A stretch of DNA of 64,000 nt from Chamaesiphon minutus PCC 6605. GTDB taxonomy: Bacteria; Cyanobacteriota; Cyanobacteriia; Cyanobacteriales; Chamaesiphonaceae. The notes beneath the pieces were generated by a model, which did no database searches, was not told where the DNA came from, and saw only the letters and a program-made list of their open reading frames with translations. Location of the stretch: NCBI RefSeq assembly GCF_000317145.1, contig NC_019697.1, forward strand, positions 744,001 to 808,000, given 5' to 3'. Position 1 is the stretch's first letter; the number at the start of each line of letters is the position of its first letter. Both the position numbers and the translations under genes were made by a program. This document shows, one piece after another, positions 14,807 to 24,546 of this stretch.

Positions 14807-17101
14807 CTACGAACGAGTCCGATTGGTAGTCGTTCCTGTTAAGAGTTTAGAACCGATATTACCTTCTTCACTGCCTCTAGTTGTCTGCGAAGAGTAGTAG
14901 TAGTGGTTGTAACGGTTCTGCTTGTCGAGATCCACACCATTAAGTACCATGCCCAATACTTTGAGTTTGGATTGGTTGAGGATTTCTTGAGCGTATTCAA
15001 CGGACTCTTTATCAGCCACGCCAGGACGGAGGACGAATACCAACCCGCCTGCTTGGGTACCCAAGATTGCCGCATCTGCTGCAACTGTCAGTGGTGGTGC
15101 GTCAATGATGACCAGATCGTACTCTTGCGACCATTGAGCGATGGAGGTGCTCATTTGGACAGAATCGAGTAAGACTACTGGATTTGGCGGTACGACACCA
15201 GCCGTTACGAGGAAAAGGTTGGGTTGAATTTCGGTAGTCGCTGTCTTGCGATCGCATTGACCGCTGAGAACGTTACTGAGTCCCTCGTAGTTACCCTGTC
15301 TCCAAATCAGATGTTGGGCGGGTTTGCGCATATCTGCGTCTACCAAGAGCACTCTTTTACCTAGTTCGGCGACTGCTAAAGCTAAGTTAGCTGCAACTGT
15401 CGATTTACCTTCTCCCGATTGAGAACTAGAGACGACCACCACTTTGAGGCTATCATCGGCATTCAAAAATTGCAGGTTGGTTTGTAACATCCGGAAGGAT
15501 TCACCTTCAATCCCAGTGGTCATACCAGTCAAGACCAGTTGACCTGGTGCTCTAGCCGCACCCTTGCTGAGTTTGGGCAATTGGCGCGATTTTTCAAATA
15601 CAGGAATCTGACCCAAGATTGGGTAACCAGGTAGTAAGTTTTTGGCTTCTTCCGAGGTTTTGATGCGTTTGTCGGCACCATCGAGCAAGAAGGCTGTTGC
15701 AGCACCTAAGAATAGACCCAAGAAACCACCGATCGCAATGTTCTGACCTTTCTTGGGCGAGAGAGCTTCTTGTGGTAGCTCGGCATGGGTGAGAATTCTA
15801 GAGTTACCTAGGGTTTGGTTCTCAGCAATTTCGATCTCTTGCAGCTTGCTCAAGAGGGTCTTGTAGTTAGTCCGCGTGGTTTCGAGTTTGCGACCTAAGG
15901 CGTTTTGCTGTTGCTCTAGTTTGGGTAATGCATTCATCCGCTGTTTGTACGCATCGACGACATATACCAGTGCCGCAATTTGCTTTTGCAAACTCGTCCG
16001 TTGTGCTTCACTCTTGGCATAGTCAGCAATCAGGTTGCCCTGAATCCCAGAGGGTTGCAACTCGACAAGTTTCCCTTGGAATTGTTGTTCGCCAATTAAG
16101 CTTTGTTTGAACCGTTTTTGGAGAATTTCGACTAAAGCTTGACGCTTTTCTTTAAGGTTGAGAATGCTCGGGTCGTTGTCGCTAAACCGAGTTCTTTCGG
16201 TGGCAATTTTAGCTTCAACTTCTTGCAATTCTTTGAGTGATTTTTGCAATCCTGGCGATTCGCTTACGAGTCCAGATTGAATTGTAGCTTGTGCATCCCT
16301 ACCACCAAATAAATTCTTCAATCCCTCCAACCGAGAAGTTTCGGCGGCTAATTGTGCCGAAGCCGAGGTAATTTCTTTATTCAGGCTAGTGATCGTTTCT
16401 ACTGCTTTAACAGATTCTGTTGGCAGATCGACAACATTATATTGTTCTTTAAATAAACGGAGGTCGTTTTCAGCTTGCTTGACTTCGGTTTCAATTTTTG
16501 GCAGTTCCTGCGCTACAAATTTGCGAGCTGCTTCGGCTTCACGACGTTGGTTGGTGCGATCGTCACGGATGTAAATTTCCATGATTTTCTCAACTACATC
16601 TCTAGCCAATTCTCTACTAGGATCTTGGAAGGTAACTTCCAACAAATCTGTATTTTTAATACTACTGACTTTTAATTGTTGGACAAAGCTCTCATTTTTA
16701 TTGATAAACTTATCCAACCGTTTGCGCTCTGGTCTATTTGCATATTTGCCATCGCGTAATTCGACAAGTGCTCCTTTGATGGTAGTCAGAGACTTGAGGA
16801 TTTCGGCTTGAGTGTTAACTGGCGTACTTCCGGTTAAGCCCTCCAATTCACCAATCGCACCACCACTAGCAGCATTGGTTGCACTGCTCAACAAAGCACT
16901 AGTCTTGTTAGTCTTTTTCAGGATGACCTGTCCCTTGGCTTGGAAGATTTCCTGTTGCTTGAAAGTCCATACCGTTGCTACTGCTGTAGTCAGGGCAAAA
17001 ACCAAAGCAGCGGGCATCCAACGACGTTTGAGTACTAGCCAATATTGTGCAATTTCATCCATAATGCTTTCTGCGGGCGACTGTGTTCTATACTCCCTCA
17101 T
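14807..17101 (-). CDS. Wzc-type polysaccharide copolymerase / bacterial tyrosine kinase
   Basis: This 764-residue inner-membrane protein controls export and chain length of surface polysaccharides. It has an N-terminal Wzz domain with a first membrane helix (WMPAALVFALTTAVATVW), a long coiled-coil periplasmic part (residues ~170-440), and a second helix (NIAIGGFLGLFLGAATAFLL) after a Pro-rich PQEALSPKKG. The cytoplasmic BY-kinase has Walker A SQSGEGKSTVAANLA (~545-560), Walker A' VLLVDADMRKPA and Walker B LVIIDAPPL. The C-terminus holds a tyrosine cluster (NRYNHYYYSS) for autophosphorylation, as in Wzc. The ORF may start at the first Met or at Met14 (17062), which begins at the usual Wzz position. 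No other polysaccharide genes are adjacent. Confidence 0.93.
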   Translation of the reverse strand: MREYRTQSPAESIMDEIAQYWLVLKRRWMPAALVFALTTAVATVWTFKQQEIFQAKGQVILKKTNKTSALLSSATNAASGGAIGELEGLTGSTPVNTQAEILKSLTTIKGALVELRDGKYANRPERKRLDKFINKNESFVQQLKVSSIKNTDLLEVTFQDPSRELARDVVEKIMEIYIRDDRTNQRREAEAARKFVAQELPKIETEVKQAENDLRLFKEQYNVVDLPTESVKAVETITSLNKEITSASAQLAAETSRLEGLKNLFGGRDAQATIQSGLVSESPGLQKSLKELQEVEAKIATERTRFSDNDPSILNLKEKRQALVEILQKRFKQSLIGEQQFQGKLVELQPSGIQGNLIADYAKSEAQRTSLQKQIAALVYVVDAYKQRMNALPKLEQQQNALGRKLETTRTNYKTLLSKLQEIEIAENQTLGNSRILTHAELPQEALSPKKGQNIAIGGFLGLFLGAATAFLLDGADKRIKTSEEAKNLLPGYPILGQIPVFEKSRQLPKLSKGAARAPGQLVLTGMTTGIEGESFRMLQTNLQFLNADDSLKVVVVSSSQSGEGKSTVAANLALAVAELGKRVLLVDADMRKPAQHLIWRQGNYEGLSNVLSGQCDRKTATTEIQPNLFLVTAGVVPPNPVVLLDSVQMSTSIAQWSQEYDLVIIDAPPLTVAADAAILGTQAGGLVFVLRPGVADKESVEYAQEILNQSKLKVLGMVLNGVDLDKQNRYNHYYYSSQTTRGSEEGNIGSKLLTGTTTNRTRS

Positions 17102-17332
17102 ATTCTAACATCGTGCCCCGAACTACCCGTATCCGCATTTCAACGTAATTCAGGAGCGTTAAACCGACTATTTTCGACAATTGAGTGCTTAGAGGGCGAT
17201 CGGTAAGGGTCGAATCTGTCGAGCGATCTCAGTATGAGCGATAACTTTATTATACAAGAGATTAGCAATCTTCGGGATTTTCAGTAAGAATATTTGTATT
17301 GTCACGATCGGTTTTGGTGAGGACAATTATCT

Positions 17333-19258
17333 GTGCTACAAGAGCAACAACTCAATTCTACGGCCATCGACCTCTCTACAACTTCCGCCACCAATCTCGA
17401 ACGGCGTCTCCAAGAAATCCCCCCCGAACCGGGAGTCTACTTCATGCGCGATGCGAACGATCGCATCCTCTATATCGGCAAATCTAAAAAGCTCCGCTCC
17501 CGCGTCCGCTCGTATTTCCGCGAAGCCAACCATCACACGCCGCGCATCGCCATGATGGTACGCCAAGTCGCCGAAATCGAATTTATCGTCACCGATACCG
17601 AAGCCGAAGCCTTAGCTCTGGAAGCTAATCTGATCAAGCAACATCAGCCGCATTTTAATGTCCTGCTCAAGGATGATAAAAAGTACCCATATATCCTGAT
17701 TACTTGGTCGGAAGATTATCCGCGCATCTTGATGACTCGCAATCGGCGCATCGGCAGAGGTAAGGATAAATATTATGGCCCTTATACCGACGCGCACTTG
17801 CTCCGCAACGTCTTATATACCATCAAGCGGATCTTCCCACTCCGCCAACGACCCCAACCATTATTTAAAGATCGTCCCTGTCTCAATTACGATCTCGGTC
17901 GCTGTCCCGGCGTCTGTCAAAGCTTAATCGCCTCGATCGATTATCGTCAAACCGTCGAAAAAGTGGCGATGATTTTTCAAGGACGGACGGGTGAACTGAT
18001 CGAAACCTTGTCCGCACAAATGCAAAAAGCCGCTGAAGCCTTAGATTTCGAGCAAGCCGGACTGATTCGCGATCGCATCAACAATCTCACCGCGCTCAAT
18101 GCCGAGCAAAAAGTCTCCCTACCCAACGATACCGTCTCTCGCGACGCGATCGCCCTAGCAGCCGATGCCAAAACTGCCTGCGTCCAATTATTCCAAATTC
18201 GAGCTGGTAAATTAGTCGGCAGACTGGGTTTTACAGCGCAAGTAGAATCTCTGTCCGAACAGACCGAAACAACCAGCGCAGCATCCGACGAAGAACTAGG
18301 CGCGATCCTCCAACGGGTGTTAGAAGAACACTATCAATCAGCAGATCCGGTAGAAGTGCCTCTAGAAATCTTGGTGCAATATCCATTACCCGAAGGCGAC
18401 ATGTTAGCTAACTATCTAAGCGATCGTAAGGGTCGCAAAGTTACTCTGATTGCCCCCCAGCGGCAGACTAAAGCCGAGCTAATTGAGATGGTCGAAAAAA
18501 ATGCCATTCACGAGCTATCGCGCCTCCAACGTCAAAGCGAACGCAACCTCGGCGCATTACAAGATCTCGCGGAGGTCCTCGATTTACCAGAAGTCCCTCG
18601 GCGGATTGAAGGATTCGATATTTCTCACATTCAAGGCTCCAATGCAGTCGCCTCGCAAGTGGTATTTATCGACGGCTTGCCAGCCAAACAACACTACCGC
18701 CACTATAAGATTCAAAATCCCGAAATTACGATCGGACATTCGGATGATTATGCCAGTCATGCCGAAATCGCGCGTCGCCGCTTTCGGAAATACGCAGGCG
18801 GGTTAAATACTGACGATCCGAATTTTCCCGACGTGGTGATGATTGACGGTGGTAAAGGTCAATTATCTGCCGTCATTAGCGTCCTCGCCGAGATGAATTT
18901 GGCCGATAAAATGTGTGTAGTCAGCCTCGCCAAACAACGGGAAGAAATCTTTCTTCCTGGCGAAAAATTGCCTCTACCGACCGATGCCGAACAGCCTGGA
19001 GTGCAACTGCTACGTCGCGTCAGGGACGAGTCCCACCGTTTTGCAATTACCTTTCATCGCCAACAGCGCAGCGAAAAACAAAAACGCTCCTATTTAGATG
19101 ACATTGCGGGTTTAGGTAGCCATCGTCAAAAACAACTCCTGGCACATTTTCACTCGATCGACTATATTCGGGCTGCTAGTGTTGAAGATTTAGCCAAAGC
19201 TCCAGGAATTGGCTCGCACATTGCTACGGAGATTTACAATTACTTCCATCCACAGTAA
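17333..19258 (+). CDS. uvrC: UvrABC excinuclease subunit C
   Basis: The 641-residue nuclease makes both incisions in nucleotide excision repair. It has an N-terminal GIY-YIG domain ([20 protein letters not shown], then [18 protein letters not shown]), a Cys cluster [13 protein letters not shown], a UVR motif ([20 protein letters not shown]), an RNase H-like C-terminal nuclease ([31 protein letters not shown]) and a helix-hairpin-helix tail ([20 protein letters not shown], then APGIG). All parts and the length are normal. The start is GTG at 17333 with GAGGA ten bases before it. Confidence 0.97.
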   Translation: MLQEQQLNSTAIDLSTTSATNLERRLQEIPPEPGVYFMRDANDRILYIGKSKKLRSRVRSYFREANHHTPRIAMMVRQVAEIEFIVTDTEAEALALEANLIKQHQPHFNVLLKDDKKYPYILITWSEDYPRILMTRNRRIGRGKDKYYGPYTDAHLLRNVLYTIKRIFPLRQRPQPLFKDRPCLNYDLGRCPGVCQSLIASIDYRQTVEKVAMIFQGRTGELIETLSAQMQKAAEALDFEQAGLIRDRINNLTALNAEQKVSLPNDTVSRDAIALAADAKTACVQLFQIRAGKLVGRLGFTAQVESLSEQTETTSAASDEELGAILQRVLEEHYQSADPVEVPLEILVQYPLPEGDMLANYLSDRKGRKVTLIAPQRQTKAELIEMVEKNAIHELSRLQRQSERNLGALQDLAEVLDLPEVPRRIEGFDISHIQGSNAVASQVVFIDGLPAKQHYRHYKIQNPEITIGHSDDYASHAEIARRRFRKYAGGLNTDDPNFPDVVMIDGGKGQLSAVISVLAEMNLADKMCVVSLAKQREEIFLPGEKLPLPTDAEQPGVQLLRRVRDESHRFAITFHRQQRSEKQKRSYLDDIAGLGSHRQKQLLAHFHSIDYIRAASVEDLAKAPGIGSHIATEIYNYFHPQ

Positions 19259-19568
19259 ATAACTAGTTAAACTAGAAATATTGTTGGCAGTTGCCAGCTA
19301 CATCTTCATGTGTCGTTGGCATAGTTTACTGTAGTAATCTTTTAGCCCGCTATCCACTGCCCAATGTCTCGACGAAAAGCGTTTGGCCACTCCTTGGGAC
19401 GTCACGCAAATCACTATCCACTATCCACTATTCACTTCTTTGATTGGATATCTGATTTGAAACTGGCAAGGGAGTCGGTATACCTCACCGACTTACCGAG
19501 CCATAAAGAATATTAATTTAATCGATAAGTGCAGTCACCTTCGTCAGTAGTAGTGCTACTTTAGATAG
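19259..19568. other. Gene-free gap with a heptanucleotide repeat
   Basis: 310 bp between uvrC and the J-domain gene. A short period-7 array (ACTATCC repeated, about 19415-19437) is the only structure I can point to. Promoter elements for the downstream gene must be here but are not obvious. Confidence 0.5.
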
Positions 19569-20462
19569 ATGAATGACGATCTACAGAGTTGGTACAGAGC
19601 ACTCGAACTAGAGCCTGGGGCTTCACTCGAAGAGGTGAACCAGGCTTATAAGGATTTGGTATTGGTTTGGCATCCCGATAGGTTGCCCCAAGATAGTGCT
19701 CGCCTCCAAGAAAAAGCCCACGCCAAACTCAAAGAAATCAACAATGCTCGCGACAGATTGCGCGAGTATCAAGCAACGCGTACTGACAGCAACGGTAACG
19801 GCGATCGCACTCATAGTACATCATCTCGATCGACAACTGGCTCGGCCAAAGCAGACGTTACCCGGACAGAACGCGAGCCGACGACATATAGAACTACCCA
19901 ACGCCAACACTCGCGTCGGGCTTCCGCGCGTCCAGAGCCGTCTCAACCAGCACGTCCATCGACAGCACAACCAGCGCGTCCATCAACAACACAACCCGCA
20001 AAAGTCACCGAAACCCCAGTTTATCCCCAATCTTCGGCTACCAAGCCCACAAATCATCGCCACCATATCAAGACAGCCCAGCGCACGCCCCCAGCACGTC
20101 CCGATCTCAGTGGCGTCGATTGGAGTGGGACGAGTCTGAGCGAGCGCGATTTGTCGGGGAGAAACCTCAGCAATGCCAATTTAAGTAATACCGATCTTCA
20201 GGATTCATTTTTGCACAACACTAATCTACAGGGTGCCAACCTGCAAAAAGCCAATCTCTTTAGGGCGAATTTATTTCAGGCAAATCTCAGTAATGCCAAC
20301 CTGCGAGAGGCAAATCTCGTCGGTGCAGATCTCAGTGGTGCCGATCTTAGTGGTGCCGATTTGACCGGAGCGCGGATTAAAATTGGCGGTAGGATCGCAG
20401 TGAGACTGATTGGTGCCAATCTCATCGGTGCCATCATGCCAGACGGGCAAGTATATAACTAA
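19569..20462 (+). CDS. J-domain protein with pentapeptide-repeat C-terminus
   Basis: The 297 residues fall into three parts. Residues ~6-68 are a DnaJ J-domain (WYRALELEPGASLEEVNQAY, then WHPDR with HPD at 35-37), which stimulates Hsp70 ATPase. Residues ~70-180 are a low-complexity basic Pro/Thr/Ser/Gln linker with near-repeats (RPSTAQPA, RPSTTQPA). Residues ~180-297 are pentapeptide repeats of the A(D/N)LxG type (ANLSNADL-like units), which fold as a right-handed beta-helix. The combination occurs in cyanobacteria, and I infer an adaptor that brings Hsp70 to a target bound by the beta-helix. The target is unknown. The linker sequence is likely disordered. Confidence 0.88.
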   Translation: MNDDLQSWYRALELEPGASLEEVNQAYKDLVLVWHPDRLPQDSARLQEKAHAKLKEINNARDRLREYQATRTDSNGNGDRTHSTSSRSTTGSAKADVTRTEREPTTYRTTQRQHSRRASARPEPSQPARPSTAQPARPSTTQPAKVTETPVYPQSSATKPTNHRHHIKTAQRTPPARPDLSGVDWSGTSLSERDLSGRNLSNANLSNTDLQDSFLHNTNLQGANLQKANLFRANLFQANLSNANLREANLVGADLSGADLSGADLTGARIKIGGRIAVRLIGANLIGAIMPDGQVYN

Positions 20463-20501
20463 AACCTAGATTTAAACCGAGCGGGGAATTACACAACTCT
20501 A

Positions 20502-20975
20502 TTATCGATCGGGAGTTGAAGGCATGGTTGGGTTCGTAGCTAATTCATTAAGCGCGTAGTCTCTAAACCGATCCATATCGGCTTGAAGAGTACCTTCGAC
20601 GGCATTACGCACAAAATCATTATTCATCAACAGTGCCAAAAAGCTGGGAACTTCGTAAGTAATTGTGAGTTTGACAATGCTACTTTGCTTGCGATCGTAA
20701 AACCTAATCGCCCCTCGATTGGGCAAACCACCAACCGATTCCCATTGAATGATTTGATGGGTAATATCTTGGATAATGCGCGATTGCCAGGTGAATTCTA
20801 GCGTTCTAGTGGCTAGTTTCCAGCGGGAGATTTCAGGACGATCTTCATCTACTTTGACAGATTCGATCCACTTCATCCAACGCGGCATCAGTTCGATATT
20901 GTGCCACAAATTCCACACATGCGCGATCGGTGCAGCAACTTCAACTTGAACGCTATGTTCTAACCATTGGGACAT
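20502..20975 (-). CDS. SRPBCC (START-like) family protein upstream of... zds on the same strand side
   Basis: This 157-residue protein has the SRPBCC/polyketide-cyclase pattern: EVAAPIAHVWNLWHNIELMPRWMKWIESV at the start (a substrate-cavity helix and strand), then strand-rich sequence and a long C-terminal helix. No catalytic signature allows naming a ligand. It lies just downstream of zds on the same strand, with ~118 bp of repeats between them. I recall that cyanobacteria such as Synechocystis also have an SRPBCC gene next to zds, so a role tied to carotenoid or membrane lipid handling is plausible but inferred. Confidence 0.8.
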   Translation of the reverse strand: MSQWLEHSVQVEVAAPIAHVWNLWHNIELMPRWMKWIESVKVDEDRPEISRWKLATRTLEFTWQSRIIQDITHQIIQWESVGGLPNRGAIRFYDRKQSSIVKLTITYEVPSFLALLMNNDFVRNAVEGTLQADMDRFRDYALNELATNPTMPSTPDR

Positions 20976-21062
20976 ATGGGTGGATGGATGGATGGGTGGA
21001 TGGGTGGATGGATGAGAGGGGGAGACAGAGGGACGGGGGGACGGGGAGAAAAGGACACTTGC
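20976..21062. repeat. GGATGGGT/GGATGGAT short tandem array between zds and the SRPBCC gene
   Basis: The stretch after the SRPBCC start is a purine-rich array of 4- and 8-base units (GGATGGGT, GGATGGAT) followed by G-runs. It separates two same-strand genes and contains no ribosome-site-like sequence except near the ends. A related GGTGGATG array occurs at about 24469-24490. Confidence 0.7.
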
Positions 21063-21093
21063 ACCCTAGAGCATAACCCCTAAAGCCTAAAGC

Positions 21094-22533
21094 CTAGACT
21101 CTAAATCGATCGAGAATTGCTCTTGCGGCTTGCTTGCCAGAGATTGTAGCTCCTTCCATGCTATCAATATAATCCTGAGCGGTATAGCTACCAGCGAGGA
21201 AAAAATTGTCGATCGGTGTAGATTGAGTGGGGCGGAACGGGTCCATGCCAGGTTTTTCGCGGTAGAGAGATTGAGCGAGTTTGACGACACTAGACCAAGT
21301 GACATTCAATTGGCTGGCAGAGGGGAAGAGTTTGTGGACTTGCTCCATGACATGTTCGACAATATCTTCATTTTTCATGGGAATGAAGGGTTCCCCTGGA
21401 GTCAATACTACTTGAAGTAGCGAGCCTTCACCTTCTCGATAATAGTCGGCAGGACTGGTCAGTGCAAGATCCGCAAAGCAAGAAAAATCAGCATCTGCAC
21501 TATACAACAGATTGTCCATCCCGGCGGCATGGTCTAATTGCTGGCGTTCTGCACCATCTTGCATTTCTGTCACCCAGCCGTCAAAGCGCAGTTGGACGGT
21601 AGTCACGGGGACGGCTTCGAGTTTGAAAATGTTATCGAAAAAGGTCGATTTGCGCCAGTCGGCTGGTATAATGCGATGAATACCAGGCACATCGCACGCG
21701 CAAACATAAGCATCTGCGGTAATCGTTTCGACATGTTCGCCGCTGGCGATCGCAAATCCGGTAATCTGAATATCGTTGCCTTCGCCTGTATACTTGACTT
21801 CGCGCAATTGGCGGCGGGTATGAATTTTAGCACCTTTAGCTTCGAGATATTCGACGATCGGTTTGTGGAGATATTCGGCTGGCGAACCGACTAACATATT
21901 GAGTTTGGATGCTTCGGTTTTCGAGGCGAACATCATAAAGATCGTCAGCATACACCGTGCCGAGATATTCTCGGTATCGATAAATCCCAATGCTAGGGCG
22001 ATTGGGTCCCACATCCGGCGTAAGCTATGGTTGTTGCCGCCATGCGATCGAAACCAATCGGCAAAACTAACTCGATCGAGATCGCGAATCATCTTCATCG
22101 CCGTCTCATAGCTGACCAATCCCGGCACGATCGGACTAGTACCCAATGCCAGCGCGTTGCGGAGTTTATCGACGATCGTCAATTGTTCGGTGGTAAAGAA
22201 TGCCTTCAACCCATGAAACGGCGCGCCGAGGAAAAATCTAAAATCTAGCTTGCCAATATCGCCCCCAGCATTGACAAAATTATGAACGTGTTCTTTTGGT
22301 AAAAAGATATCGGTAGCACCGATATGCTGCATCAAAGCAAACAGATTGGCATAGTTATTGAAAAAGACATGCAATCCCATTTCGATGTGATTGCCCTCGG
22401 CATCTACCCAGCTCCCCACTTTGCCGCCGACAAAGGGACGCGATTCAAAGATCTCTACCTCATGCCCAGCATCGACCAAATCGACTGCTGTAGCCATGCC
22501 TGCCAATCCCGCACCAACAATCGCAACCCGCAT
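21094..22533 (-). CDS. zds: Zeta-carotene desaturase (plant type)
   Basis: The 479-residue FAD enzyme turns zeta-carotene into lycopene (with isomerase help) at the membrane. The N-terminal dinucleotide-binding fold is [19 protein letters not shown], followed by [16 protein letters not shown]. The family wording [13 protein letters not shown] is typical of ZDS and separates it from phytoene desaturase. The C-terminus holds the second FAD motif ([20 protein letters not shown]) and [11 protein letters not shown]. Length is normal. The product feeds the lycopene cyclase encoded 20 kb away at 42419-43702. Confidence 0.95.
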   Translation of the reverse strand: MRVAIVGAGLAGMATAVDLVDAGHEVEIFESRPFVGGKVGSWVDAEGNHIEMGLHVFFNNYANLFALMQHIGATDIFLPKEHVHNFVNAGGDIGKLDFRFFLGAPFHGLKAFFTTEQLTIVDKLRNALALGTSPIVPGLVSYETAMKMIRDLDRVSFADWFRSHGGNNHSLRRMWDPIALALGFIDTENISARCMLTIFMMFASKTEASKLNMLVGSPAEYLHKPIVEYLEAKGAKIHTRRQLREVKYTGEGNDIQITGFAIASGEHVETITADAYVCACDVPGIHRIIPADWRKSTFFDNIFKLEAVPVTTVQLRFDGWVTEMQDGAERQQLDHAAGMDNLLYSADADFSCFADLALTSPADYYREGEGSLLQVVLTPGEPFIPMKNEDIVEHVMEQVHKLFPSASQLNVTWSSVVKLAQSLYREKPGMDPFRPTQSTPIDNFFLAGSYTAQDYIDSMEGATISGKQAARAILDRFRV

Positions 22534-22656
22534 ATCTGTCCGTTATGTTTTTGTGTCTTTACAAAGTTTAAGATTTTTTAAGCCTTTTTGCATCCTTCCT
22601 GGCAGAAAAGCTGCGCGATCGAGATTGCCGTGGGGTTGGAAACCCCCGCTCGCGAT

Positions 22657-22710
22657 CGAAGTCCGCCTACGCGGACTGAGGAATTTATCAGTCCGCGTAG
22701 GCGGACTTCG
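22657..22710. repeat. 23-bp perfect inverted repeat
   Basis: The arms (22657-22679, core GTCCGCCTACGCGGACTGA, and 22688-22710) are exact reverse complements with an 8-base spacer. Each arm also contains a smaller palindrome (GTCCGC...GCGGAC). This is the look of a dispersed cyanobacterial repeat. It lies between the zds promoter side and the tRNA gene. Confidence 0.85.
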
Positions 22711-22783
22711 CACCAATAGCCACGACTTCCAGTCGTTGGCCTTCTACCAACTGGGATCGATCTAATTATTTTCGATCGGATAG

Positions 22784-22813
22784 TTGCTATTTATTAGAAA
22801 GTAGTGTTATATT
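22784..22813 (+). promoter_or_regulatory. Probable sigma-70-type promoter of the tRNA gene
   Basis: TTGCTA (22784-22789) and TATATT (22808-22813) are 18 bp apart, matching the -35 at 4 of 6 and the -10 at 5 of 6 positions. Transcription would begin about 20 bp before the tRNA. Confidence 0.5.
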
Positions 22814-22839
22814 AGATGAGTTGAGAAAAAAAACACCGA

Positions 22840-22916
<77 letters not shown>

Positions 22917-22923
22917 AATGTAT

Positions 22924-22957
22924 CAAAAAGCCGTACCAAATAAGGTGCGGCTTTTTG
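22924..22957 (+). terminator. Terminator after tRNA-fMet
   Basis: CAAAAAGCCG and CGGCTTTTTG form the stem, extended by ACC/GGT beyond one mismatch, around a six-base loop. The run of T in the 3' arm serves as the U-tract. It is symmetric enough to serve the convergent minus-strand gene as well. Confidence 0.88.
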
Positions 22958-22988
22958 TGATGATATCTTCTGCTTTCAAAATATCTTT

Positions 22989-23771
22989 TTAGAGTTTAAT
23001 TGCGATCGATAGCCCATCGCCAATTGGCACCACAGAGACACTAAAGCGCGGATCGGCGACTAACTCACGGTTAAACAGATCGATCCCTTGAGTATATTCA
23101 TCATTATAAATATTGGGTTTCAAAACGCGACCTTGCCACAGGACATCAGTAGTTATCAGCAATCCACGCGGTCGCAGCAATTCGATCGAGCGTTGATAGT
23201 AAAGTGGGTATTGATATTTAAGTCCAGCAATGACGATCGCGTCAAAAGGTAACATCGGATTGGCAGAAAGTAATCGATCGAGCAGTTCGACGCCACTCCC
23301 GACTTGAAAATCGATGAGATGGGCTACTCCGCAGCGTTCCCAATAACTGCGAGCTACATCTAAATGTTTGCCAGCTACCCCACAACTTAGCAATCGTCCG
23401 TTTGGGGGCAACGAGCGTGCCAAGACAAGGGTAGAATAGCCGCTAAAGACTCCTAGCTCCAAGATGCGACTCGCCCCCATCGCTCGAATTAACAGCGCGA
23501 TCGACTGTACCTGTGCCAAGCTAGGTTGCATTTGGGCAAGTGGATATTCGGCGGTAGCTTGTTGGAGATCCAGCACTAGCTCGTCTGGGGGAGTAGAGAT
23601 AGATTGGACATACCGCTGGATGTCGTCTTCGACACCAGTACTAGTCTGTTGGAGATTCGGACTGTGGTATTCGACAAATTGACGCGCGCAATCCTTGCAT
23701 TGATAGCGTTGTTTGTCGCGATAGAAACCGTGTTTCCGAATCTTGGTCGATTGACAATTAGGACATTTCAT
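22989..23771 (-). CDS. O-methyltransferase fused to an InsA-type zinc ribbon
   Basis: The first ~35 residues are a zinc ribbon, MKCPNCQSTKIRKHGFY, then RYQCKDCARQF, with Cys 3, 6, 25 and 28. This wording is the DNA-binding ribbon found at the start of IS1 InsA and related transposases. From ~55 to 260 the protein is a class I, caffeoyl-CoA-type O-methyltransferase (family 3): SAM site RILELGVFSGYSTLVLARSLP, then a metal-site-like FDAIVIAGLKYQYPLYYQ (usual DxxxxDADK partly replaced), and a WQGRVL motif typical of the group. The substrate is unknown. The join is in frame with no frameshift sign. It may be a captured transposase exon or a real two-domain family. comFB follows 17 bp upstream on the same strand. 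Confidence 0.85.
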   Translation of the reverse strand: MKCPNCQSTKIRKHGFYRDKQRYQCKDCARQFVEYHSPNLQQTSTGVEDDIQRYVQSISTPPDELVLDLQQATAEYPLAQMQPSLAQVQSIALLIRAMGASRILELGVFSGYSTLVLARSLPPNGRLLSCGVAGKHLDVARSYWERCGVAHLIDFQVGSGVELLDRLLSANPMLPFDAIVIAGLKYQYPLYYQRSIELLRPRGLLITTDVLWQGRVLKPNIYNDEYTQGIDLFNRELVADPRFSVSVVPIGDGLSIAIKL

Positions 23772-23788
23772 TAAGCCTGTAATCGTCT

Positions 23789-24352
23789 CTAATTATGAGC
23801 TGCCACAGGGTGTTGAGACTCGAAGTGTGGTGCGTAGGCTTGGAGCAAAGTGCTAACTTGTTTGACTACTTCATCGCCATTGGGTTTGGCGATCGCTTGA
23901 CGTTCGGGGAAAAATTCGGGACGATCGAGGTTCTGGGCGATTGCCGATTCAACTTGTTGCCTAATTAAATCTTTCAGCTCGGTTTGAGCGCGTTCGCGTT
24001 GATAGCTCGCACCTTCTTCTGTCGTTGCATACAAGGGAGGTAATCTATTGAGTGCGTATGCAGCAATATCGCCAACATCCAATTGGACGTCATCGGTATT
24101 AACTTCAATTGCCGTAATCTGAGAGATCGTTTCGGTGATGACCAACTCTTCCATCACATTAATAAACTGTTTGCGCGGTACGGTTACCACTTCGCCAGCT
24201 AATAATGCCCCCATCAGATGATCGAGTGCCATATACTCTTCTACCGATAGCTCGGCAGCACTATCACAGATCCGTCCTACCTCTGCTTCCATCGCGGGGG
24301 TAAGATAGCCTTCGTCTAAAGCATGTTCTACGATTGCTTGTATATTCATCAT
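23789..24352 (-). CDS. ComFB-domain protein, possible cyclic-dinucleotide receptor (CdgR-like)
   Basis: The 187-residue protein has a ComFB core at ~65-115: NVMEELVITETISQI, then DVGDIAAYALNRLPPLYATT with the family LNRLPPxY signature and a trailing EEGA. ComFB proteins of cyanobacteria have been shown to bind c-di-GMP or c-di-AMP and to influence cell size or competence, so a signalling role is likely. That comes from the family and is not visible in the sequence. The N-terminal ~60 residues are acidic and helical. It lies 17 bp upstream of the zinc-ribbon methyltransferase gene on the same strand, so cotranscription is probable. Confidence 0.78.
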   Translation of the reverse strand: MMNIQAIVEHALDEGYLTPAMEAEVGRICDSAAELSVEEYMALDHLMGALLAGEVVTVPRKQFINVMEELVITETISQITAIEVNTDDVQLDVGDIAAYALNRLPPLYATTEEGASYQRERAQTELKDLIRQQVESAIAQNLDRPEFFPERQAIAKPNGDEVVKQVSTLLQAYAPHFESQHPVAAHN

Positions 24353-24546
24353 TCAGCGATAGTTAATAATAATTCTGGATAGCCTAAAGTGCTAACGCTT
24401 TCGTTAAACCACTATTTGTATTTATTATTCCCTCAGAAGTGGGCAAGAAGAACAGGGGGGAGGGGTGGATGAGTGGATGGGTGGATGGGTAATGGGAATG
24501 TAAGAAGAACGTTAATCCGCAATCCCCAATCCCCAATCCTCAATCT
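24353..24546. repeat. Tandem arrays (GGTGGATG- and CCCCAAT-type)
   Basis: A GGGTGGAT-type array at about 24466-24490 is followed at about 24521-24545 by a period-7 array close to CCCCAAT, the classic cyanobacterial heptanucleotide STRR unit. The second array ends at the stop of the M23 peptidase gene. Confidence 0.65.
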
